Source: an uncultured Bacilli bacterium
GTDB lineage: Bacteria; Bacillota_I; Bacilli_A; RF39; UBA660
Direction of reading: 5' to 3'
Assembly: GCA_934119965.1 (NCBI GenBank)
Contig: CAKOTA010000029.1
Span: 1-10,628, forward strand
DNA length: 10,628 nt
A program made the position numbers and the translations under genes. This document shows positions 5,413-10,628 of the stretch, one piece after another (position 1 is the first letter of the stretch; the number at the start of each line of letters is the position of its first letter). The notes beneath the pieces are model-generated. The model did no database searches. It was not told the origin of the DNA and saw only the letters and a list, made by a program, of their open reading frames with translations.

Positions 5413-8400
5413 TTGTTTGCCGATAATAGTATATATTTAGGTTTTGATAGTGGAAATATTAATGGTAAGTTATCTACTAGCAATGGTAAAAGTGGTAATG
5501 ATATTTTTAATATTAATGTTAATAATGAAAATGTATCCATAGCTGATACTGAGAATAGCTCTATTACTTTAGAGGGTAGCAATACCAATGAATTTTATTT
5601 GAATTATCGTTCTAATATGACTTATTTTGACTTAAATGAAGATATTTTACTAACCGATGAAGATGTTAATAGCTTATATTTTTCTAATGATATACAAGTT
5701 GAAGAAGTGACAGAGATAACAGAACAAAATTTAAATATCAACGATGATAGGTCATTTGCTAATGATATAACTTTTAATACTCCTAATTCTATGAATTTAA
5801 ACGCCTCTATAAAGGCTGAGGGAGATATAACTATCAATGGTGAAGTTCATAATTCTAACAATGCAATTATATATTCTAAACAAAATATTACCATATCAAA
5901 TGATAGTACATTCTCTTTTACAGGCATGATATATGCCCCTAATGGTACAGTTACTATTAATGCCAATAATGTTAATATTAATGGTTGTGTAATCGCTAAG
6001 AATATAATCATAAATGCCAATACCGTGAACTTTAACGTTAATAGTCTTACTAAATATGAAAATGACAATACTAGTAAAGTATTAACCGACCTCCAATTAT
6101 TCTTAGCTGATATGAATGACGATGGAATAGCAGACGATAAAGATTTAATTATAATGAAACGTATTCTTTTACACCTTGACCCAAATGATGTTGATGAAAC
6201 AGTAGATACAGATGATGATGGATTACCAGATTACTTAGAAGAGTATTTTGGAACAAATAAAAATAAAGCCGACACTGATAAAGATGGATTAAGCGACTAT
6301 GAGGAAATATTTATACTAGGAACAGACCCATTGTCTAAAGATACTGATAATAATGGTGTTCATGATGGTAATGAGGATGCTGATGAAGATGGATTAACCA
6401 ATTTGCAAGAATTAGAATATGGCACAAGCATGATATGTGCTGATACTGATAATGATGGATTAAGTGATTATGATGAAATCTTTAAATATTACACTAACCC
6501 GATATTATATGATACAGATAATGATACTTTAAGTGATGGAGATGAAGTAAAATTAAACTTATCACCAACTAATATTATAACTGATGGAGTTACAGAAGAT
6601 GCTACAAGAATTATCACTCAAGAATTAAGTGAAAATCAAATAGATAGTGAATTATTGGATGGTAATAATTTATTGATTCCATCATTGAGTGCTAATGTTT
6701 CAGGTGTTATAGACGATAAAATCAGTTTGAAATACAATCATATTGATGCCTTTAATGAAAATAGTGCTATAATTGGTAAAGCTGTTTATATTAATTCTTC
6801 TTGTACTGAAGATTGTAATATGATTTTAAAATATAATTACAGTTCATTAATATCATATTATAATGAAAAAGATTTGGAAAATCTTGTAATATGTAAATAT
6901 GATGATGGAGACATTATTCCTTTTGATACTATTATAGACAGTGAAAATAATAATATATGTGCTAATATTACTAATGGTGGTACATATATCGTTATTGATA
7001 TATGTAGATTTTTTGAAGGATTTGATATAACATCTCAAAATCTTTTACAAAACAAAGAAGTAGAAGAACTTAACCAAACTGAAGAATTAACCATTGGTAG
7101 TTCTAATATTATGCCATTAAGATTTTATACAGTTACAAATGATGGTACTAATGATAATATTAACATTTCAATATCTGGTAAAAATGTAAATGGTCAAGCT
7201 GACATAGTATTTGTGATTGATAATAGTAGTTCAATGAATGATACAATTTCAAATGTAAAGTCTAATATTAACACTTTTGTTGATAATTTAAATAGTAGTG
7301 GTGTTAATTGCCGTTTTGGACTTGTTGTATTTAGTGATAATACAAATAATGAGGAAACTTATGCTATAAAAAACAAGAATAGTTTTTGGTTTTATGATAA
7401 TGATATTGAAAATTATAAAAATCAAATAAATCAAATCCCAATTAGAAATGGTGGGGATCTTGAAGAAACATCTATTGAAGGTTTAGAAATGGCTAGAAGA
7501 TTTCCTTTTAGAACTGGTTCTAACAAGTTTATTATTTTAATAACTGATAATAGTTATAAAATCAATAATAAATATGGTATTTCTTCAATAAATGATATGA
7601 AAGAAAGATTATCATCTAGTAATATATGTACCTCAGTTATAACAAACTTATCTTATTATGATGTTTATAAGAGTATTTATAACTCAACTGATGGAATTGT
7701 TGCAAATATTTCTGAAGATTTTGACAAAGAACTTTTTAAAATTTCAGAAAAAGTAAAAGAAAAAACTAATGATGGTAGTTGGGTAATCCTAAATGATTAT
7801 CAATACATAAAACTTGATGATGAAGTTTCTTATAGTAATGGTGTAGACACCGATAAAGATGGTGTTACAGACTATACAGAACTAGGTGAATTAAAAACTT
7901 ACAATTTAAGTTTATTAGCAAGAATGTATCTTGAAAAATTAGGCATCCCAATTGAAAAATTATCATCAGCCACTATAGAAATGTATGATTATAACTCCAA
8001 TCCTATACTCACTGATACAGACTATGATGGTAGAAATGATAATATTGATGATTTACCTAAAGATAATAGTTTCAATGGAACATTAAACACTTTCAAAATA
8101 GATGGTAATTTTGACTATAGTGCGAATGTTTATTATAATGTTGATTATAGAGTCTTCTTCAATGAAACTAATTCATTAGCATTTGTTCCTGCAAGCGAAA
8201 AATATAATCAACAATTATGTACATTATCATCAATATATTCTTCATTAGCATATCATACTAAAGGTTTATATGTGGATGATGAGGATTTTATAGACAATTA
8301 TTGGTTTAATTCAGATGCAAAAGACAATTTAAAGGAAATAATGGAGTTTTATGGTTTTAATGATGTTAAATATTATTATTTAGGTTCTTCAAATGATGAT

Positions 8401-9546
8401 GCATCCAATTATGATAATATGAACATTTTAAACTATGAAGATAGTGATATTTCAGAAGTGTGTTTTGGTAGTAGAGAAGTAACATACAATGGAGAAACCA
8501 AAACTATAGTTGCAGTATTTATTAGAGGTACTAATGGAACTATCAAAGAATGGTCTAGTAACTTTGATATAGGTAGTACTGAAGAATTATTTGCTTATAA
8601 TCAATGGAAAAACACACAATCTATAGAATATTTTGATAATCACCTAAATTACCTATTAACTAATAATTCTATTGAGCTAAATTCATTTAATGATTGGAAA
8701 ACTGAAGAAAATCACAAAGGATTTGATGTTGCAGCAAATAGAATTTTAAAAGAGTTAGAAATTTATGTTTCTAATAAAAAAAATGTAACTTACTGGGTTA
8801 CTGGACATTCTAGAGGAGCTGCTATTGCTAACATATTAGGAGCCTATTTGTATGATAGTAATAAAGAAGCATTTGTTTATACATTTGCTTCACCTAACAC
8901 TACTACAAAAGATGATTATAACTCTTCAAAGTACAATTTTATTTTCAATATCATTAATAAGGAAGATTTTGTTCCAATGTTGCCTATGAATCAATGGGGA
9001 TTTAATAGATATGGAATAATTAAAGAAAGTAGCATCAATGATAATTGTATAGATATATGGAATAATTTAACTGGCTTAAAATATAAATCTAATTATAATT
9101 CTGCTATTTATGCAGTTAATAAAATGACAAATATTATTCCTTTGGATGGAAATAGAAACGATTGTTACATGTACACTTGCAATTGTCATGGTGATGGAAC
9201 AGATAATAGTATAACTGTTATAACACAATCTTACAATTTTGTTAATAATTTAAAATATGTTCTTTCACAAAAAGCACCTACTGCTTCTCAATACTGTCAA
9301 TATGAGGAGTATATTGGAGCCAATACTATGTGTCAATCACCAGAATATTTTATGCAATGTCTAGCATCATTAATGAGTATAAACACATCTACTTTCACAG
9401 TATCAGCGACTAGTATATTCAATGTGCTTTCTATATCAAATAAATATAAACCATTAGAAGGTGCAATATGCTTAGCATATATTGGTGGAATAAGCACTCC
9501 ACATTTTACCGAAACTTACTACTTATTAAGTAAGGAGGTGAAATAA
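5413..9546 (+). CDS. Main part of large secreted protein: beta-helix-like segment, dockerin-like motif, TSP3 repeats, vWA domain, class-3 lipase
   Basis: The frame is open from 5305; the TTG at 5413 has no good ribosome site, so this 1377-aa stretch is best read as the continuation of the gene starting at 4757 (add 217 for residue numbers in the joined protein). Residues 1-215 are Asn-rich beta repeats with the IIYSKQNITI and GMIYAPNGTVTINANNVNIN motifs of right-handed beta-helix/bactofilin-like segments. A second dockerin-like motif is DMNDDGIADDKD (233-244). TSP3-type calcium repeats follow (265, 287, 310, 322, 344, 367), with two more at 812 and 868. A vWA domain (about 596-785) keeps the MIDAS residues D603, S605, S607, T686 and D712. 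The C-terminal 460 residues are a class-3 lipase domain: RGT (1038-1040), nucleophile S1133 in GHSRG, D1185 in EDFVP, and probable catalytic H1364. No LPXTG anchor is seen. It probably binds a surface and cleaves lipids or acyl esters; the substrate is unknown. Confidence 0.8.
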   Translation: MFADNSIYLGFDSGNINGKLSTSNGKSGNDIFNINVNNENVSIADTENSSITLEGSNTNEFYLNYRSNMTYFDLNEDILLTDEDVNSLYFSNDIQVEEVTEITEQNLNINDDRSFANDITFNTPNSMNLNASIKAEGDITINGEVHNSNNAIIYSKQNITISNDSTFSFTGMIYAPNGTVTINANNVNINGCVIAKNIIINANTVNFNVNSLTKYENDNTSKVLTDLQLFLADMNDDGIADDKDLIIMKRILLHLDPNDVDETVDTDDDGLPDYLEEYFGTNKNKADTDKDGLSDYEEIFILGTDPLSKDTDNNGVHDGNEDADEDGLTNLQELEYGTSMICADTDNDGLSDYDEIFKYYTNPILYDTDNDTLSDGDEVKLNLSPTNIITDGVTEDATRIITQELSENQIDSELLDGNNLLIPSLSANVSGVIDDKISLKYNHIDAFNENSAIIGKAVYINSSCTEDCNMILKYNYSSLISYYNEKDLENLVICKYDDGDIIPFDTIIDSENNNICANITNGGTYIVIDICRFFEGFDITSQNLLQNKEVEELNQTEELTIGSSNIMPLRFYTVTNDGTNDNINISISGKNVNGQADIVFVIDNSSSMNDTISNVKSNINTFVDNLNSSGVNCRFGLVVFSDNTNNEETYAIKNKNSFWFYDNDIENYKNQINQIPIRNGGDLEETSIEGLEMARRFPFRTGSNKFIILITDNSYKINNKYGISSINDMKERLSSSNICTSVITNLSYYDVYKSIYNSTDGIVANISEDFDKELFKISEKVKEKTNDGSWVILNDYQYIKLDDEVSYSNGVDTDKDGVTDYTELGELKTYNLSLLARMYLEKLGIPIEKLSSATIEMYDYNSNPILTDTDYDGRNDNIDDLPKDNSFNGTLNTFKIDGNFDYSANVYYNVDYRVFFNETNSLAFVPASEKYNQQLCTLSSIYSSLAYHTKGLYVDDEDFIDNYWFNSDAKDNLKEIMEFYGFNDVKYYYLGSSNDDASNYDNMNILNYEDSDISEVCFGSREVTYNGETKTIVAVFIRGTNGTIKEWSSNFDIGSTEELFAYNQWKNTQSIEYFDNHLNYLLTNNSIELNSFNDWKTEENHKGFDVAANRILKELEIYVSNKKNVTYWVTGHSRGAAIANILGAYLYDSNKEAFVYTFASPNTTTKDDYNSSKYNFIFNIINKEDFVPMLPMNQWGFNRYGIIKESSINDNCIDIWNNLTGLKYKSNYNSAIYAVNKMTNIIPLDGNRNDCYMYTCNCHGDGTDNSITVITQSYNFVNNLKYVLSQKAPTASQYCQYEEYIGANTMCQSPEYFMQCLASLMSINTSTFTVSATSIFNVLSISNKYKPLEGAICLAYIGGISTPHFTETYYLLSKEVK
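9532..9540 (+). promoter_or_regulatory. Strong ribosome binding site inside the end of the lipase gene
   Basis: AAGGAGGTG is the best Shine-Dalgarno match in the window. It is written into the last codons of the large gene and lies eight bases before the ATG at 9549, so the small gene can be translated strongly from the same mRNA whichever frame the upstream gene is in. Confidence 0.85.
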
Positions 9547-9548
9547 TT

Positions 9549-9752
9549 ATGAAAAAAATAATACTTATTACATTAATATTGTGTTTAATAGTTTTTATAA
9601 TCGGAATATATGCACTTTTTTTTATTCATGGACATGATCCCAATTTTGATATAGATGGTCCATTTACAGCACTAATATGTTTCATTATTTTAAAATATCT
9701 ATTTGTCGTCTTAATTATAATGGTTATTATATATTTATTATTAAAAAAATAA
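9549..9752 (+). CDS. Small two-helix membrane protein, possible immunity partner of the lipase
   Basis: This 67-aa protein begins two bases after the stop of the large secreted protein. It has two clear membrane segments (about residues 3-24 and 41-65), a short polar loop (HGHDPNFDIDGPFT) between them, and lysines at both ends, which suggests both termini are cytoplasmic. No family is recognised. The tight junction and the strong upstream ribosome site show co-expression with the lipase protein. Small membrane proteins directly behind secreted lipases or toxins are often immunity proteins, and this is the favoured inference. An export helper or anchor for the large protein is the main alternative. 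Because it has its own ribosome site, it would still be made when the upstream gene is out of frame, as an immunity protein should be. Confidence 0.75.
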   Translation: MKKIILITLILCLIVFIIGIYALFFIHGHDPNFDIDGPFTALICFIILKYLFVVLIIMVIIYLLLKK

Positions 9753-9773
9753 AATTATTATACTAATAAATTA

Positions 9774-9857
9774 ATATCCACATGATTATTATATCATGTG
9801 GATAAAATTATCCATATAAATTATAAAAGACTATTATAAGCGCCTTATTTATCCACA
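9774..9857. promoter_or_regulatory. DnaA-box cluster
   Basis: Two perfect TTATCCACA boxes occur: 9797-9805 on the minus strand and 9849-9857 on the plus strand. Two sites match eight of nine positions: ATATCCACA at 9774-9782 and TTATCCATA at 9808-9816. Four boxes within 84 bases next to iterons point to host DnaA loading at this origin. Confidence 0.65.
9775..9804. repeat. 12-bp hairpin carrying DnaA-box sequence
   Basis: TATCCACATGAT (9775-9786) and ATCATGTGGATA (9793-9804) flank a 6-base loop. Both arms carry TATCCACA, so the stem is also a pair of opposed DnaA boxes. It lies 22 bases after the small membrane gene but has no following T-run, so any terminator activity would be weak. Confidence 0.65.
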
Positions 9858-9988
9858 AATACTAGAAATTCTCAAAATATTTTTTTCATTGAATAATATT
9901 GGATTTGAAGCATATAATAATATAAATATAATAGTTTGCATTATTACATAGACTTATAATTTACGTATTTATGTGGTTTGATTGACAG

Positions 9989-10073
9989 TAGTGTAATAGT
10001 GTAAACTTTTCTTACAGTCAGAGGAATTTGCCACGATTTAAAGGTTTACACTAAACTTTGAAAAGATTACACT
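9989..10073. repeat. Iteron cluster 1 (TAGTGTAA family)
   Basis: Two head-to-tail TAGTGTAA units (9989-9996 and 9997-10004) are followed by inverted copies TTACACTA (10046-10053) and TTACACT (10067-10073). The 17-mer at 9990-10006 reappears as its exact reverse complement at 10305-10321. These are probably initiator-protein binding sites. Confidence 0.7.
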
Positions 10074-10107
10074 TATAATATTTTCAAAAAAATAACATAG
10101 ATACGTG

Positions 10108-10222
10108 ATTTTCCTTTTGAGAGCTAAGTTATTAATTACTATTTTATGGGATTTTCTGAGATGAATTTAGGAAAATATATTCAATTAGTGTAATAGTGTA
10201 GAAGAATTACACTAAAATCCCA
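10108..10222. repeat. Inverted repeats around the middle iterons
   Basis: ATTTTCCT (10108-10115) pairs with AGGAAAAT (10169-10176), and TGGGATTTT (10147-10155) with AAAATCCCA (10214-10222). The second pair encloses the tandem iterons at 10186-10201 and the inverted copy at 10207-10214, so those sites could be displayed in the loop of an extruded structure. Confidence 0.45.
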
Positions 10223-10428
10223 CGAAAATATTATTTTTAAATTTTTATTTTTCTTTTTAGAAAAAATAAAAAAATAATCTCCCAAATAGAATCTATTAAA
10301 AAAAGTTTACACTATTACACTGATACTTATTAAATCACATATTTATGTGTTTAAGCACAGTGTATACTTTTAAAATAAGAATTACACTAAAATTACACAG
10401 TGTAAGAGTTTACATTGAAAGATTACAC
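10186..10428. repeat. Iteron cluster 2 (TAGTGTAA family)
   Basis: Copies seen: TAGTGTAA 10186-10193, TAGTGTAG 10194-10201, TTACACTA 10207-10214, the inverted tandem pair 10307-10314 and 10315-10322, TTACACTA 10382-10389, a 13-bp palindrome TTACACAGTGTAA at 10393-10405, and TTACAC at 10423-10428. The 8-base tandem spacing matches cluster 1. A separate palindrome CACATATTTATGTG lies at 10336-10349. Confidence 0.7.
10226..10280. other. AT-rich block, candidate DNA unwinding element
   Basis: Almost pure A+T with an inverted character (TTATTTTTC on one side, GAAAAAATAA on the other), placed between iterons on both sides. This is the expected place for strand opening. Confidence 0.45.
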
Positions 10429-10445
10429 AACCTATCTAAGGCAAT

Positions 10446-10482
10446 AAAAAAATACTCAATCTAAGTTAAGAATAGAGCATTT
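10446..10482 (-). terminator. Leftward Rho-independent terminator, probable end of the rep transcript
   Basis: Read on the minus strand, AAATGCTC (10475-10482) pairs with GAGTATTT (10450-10457) with one G-U pair, and the helix may extend inward by three more pairs. The stem ends in a run of seven T. Followed across the circle junction it lies about 170 bases beyond the rep stop codon, in the right orientation to end the rep mRNA before it enters the iterons. Confidence 0.55.
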
Positions 10483-10532
10483 AAAAGAAAATATTTATTA
10501 TCATTAATACATATTACCAATATTATGTAATT

Positions 10533-10552
10533 AAAAAAAGACAAAAAAAGAC
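10533..10552. repeat. Tandem decamer AAAAAAAGAC x2
   Basis: Two identical 10-base units at 10533-10542 and 10543-10552 place A7 tracts exactly one helical turn apart, next to the phased T-tracts of the junction repeat. Confidence 0.6.
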
Positions 10553-10628
10553 CCTCCCCAAAAGTAACTTTTAATTTTTTGAAATTTTTGGAATTTTTCA
10601 AAAATTTTTGTTGTTGTTACTCATGAAA
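10552..10628. repeat. Terminal direct repeat, right copy (circular overlap)
   Basis: Identical over all 77 bases to 1-77; see the left copy. In the circular molecule position 10552 is position 1. Confidence 0.9.

Larger units (their letters stand above)
9753..10551. other. Gene-free origin-like region (putative oriV)
   Basis: No convincing gene lies in these 800 bases. They hold a DnaA-box cluster (9774-9857), about a dozen TTACAC/GTGTAA elements (9989-10428), inverted repeats, an AT-rich block (10226-10280), a leftward terminator and A-tracts. The combination of DnaA boxes, iterons and an AT-rich unwinding block is typical of theta-replicating plasmid origins. It lies just downstream of the primase-helicase gene in the circle. 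In phage P4, the alpha protein likewise binds short repeated sites at its origin and a second cis region. Confidence 0.65.

Noticed and set aside
6853..7038. Minus-strand frames inside the large cargo gene and inside rep
   Set aside because: They are low-complexity shadows of the real coding strands, without ribosome sites or recognisable domains.
5413..9546. TTG at 5413 as a genuine independent start of a 1377-aa protein
   Set aside because: There is no Shine-Dalgarno match before it, no signal peptide follows, and the same frame is meaningful upstream to 5305 (NVSISGKNNTYANNLTING). It is the continuation of the gene at 4757.
9775..9804. Terminator for the cargo operon
   Set aside because: The hairpin is strong but is followed by an A-rich stretch, not a T-run; its arms match DnaA boxes instead.
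9989..10428. CRISPR array
   Set aside because: The repeats are about 8 bases long, in both orientations and irregularly spaced, with no spacers and no cas genes; iterons fit better.

Overview
The window looks like a complete small plasmid rather than a chromosome fragment. Its first 77 bases and last 77 bases are identical, as expected when a circular molecule is cut open by an assembler with a 77-mer overlap. The circle would be 10,551 bp. Base composition is AT-rich, promoters are sigma70/SigA-like, Shine-Dalgarno sites are strong, the relaxase is MobV-type and the cargo carries a dockerin-like motif. Together these suggest a Gram-positive anaerobe, most likely a gut Clostridia member (Bacillota). 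The host is inference; no host gene is present.

Layout: (1) 105-2678, minus strand, is an 857-aa replication protein joining a zinc finger, a Toprim primase and an SF3/D5 helicase, like phage P4 alpha. (2) 2679-3223 is a control hub. It holds a rep promoter firing leftward, a convergent promoter making a structured RNA antisense to the rep leader, a terminator-like attenuator before the rep ribosome site, two hairpins with complementary loops, a pMV158-like oriT and the relaxase promoter. (3) 3224-4540 is a MobV relaxase. (4) 4757-9546 is one very large secreted-protein gene split into two reading frames at a three-copy AATAT repeat; dropping one copy restores a 1594-aa protein. Its order is signal peptide, dockerin-like motif, beta-helix-like segment, second dockerin-like motif, calcium-binding TSP3 repeats, vWA domain, more TSP3 repeats, and a class-3 lipase domain. 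(5) 9549-9752 is a 67-aa two-helix membrane protein directly behind it. (6) 9753-10551 is a gene-free origin-like region with DnaA boxes, about a dozen TTACAC/GTGTAA elements, an AT-rich block, a leftward terminator and helically phased T-tracts across the circle junction.

How it fits together: the primase-helicase probably acts on the iteron/DnaA-box region, and its level is probably limited by the antisense RNA and attenuator. The relaxase acting at the adjacent oriT would make the plasmid mobilizable by a helper conjugation system; no type IV secretion genes are present. The cargo is a secreted, potentially phase-variable lipase/adhesin-like protein with a coupled small membrane protein that could be its immunity partner. 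The two most notable points are the AATAT switch in the cargo and the antisense/attenuator arrangement upstream of a P4-alpha-type replicase.
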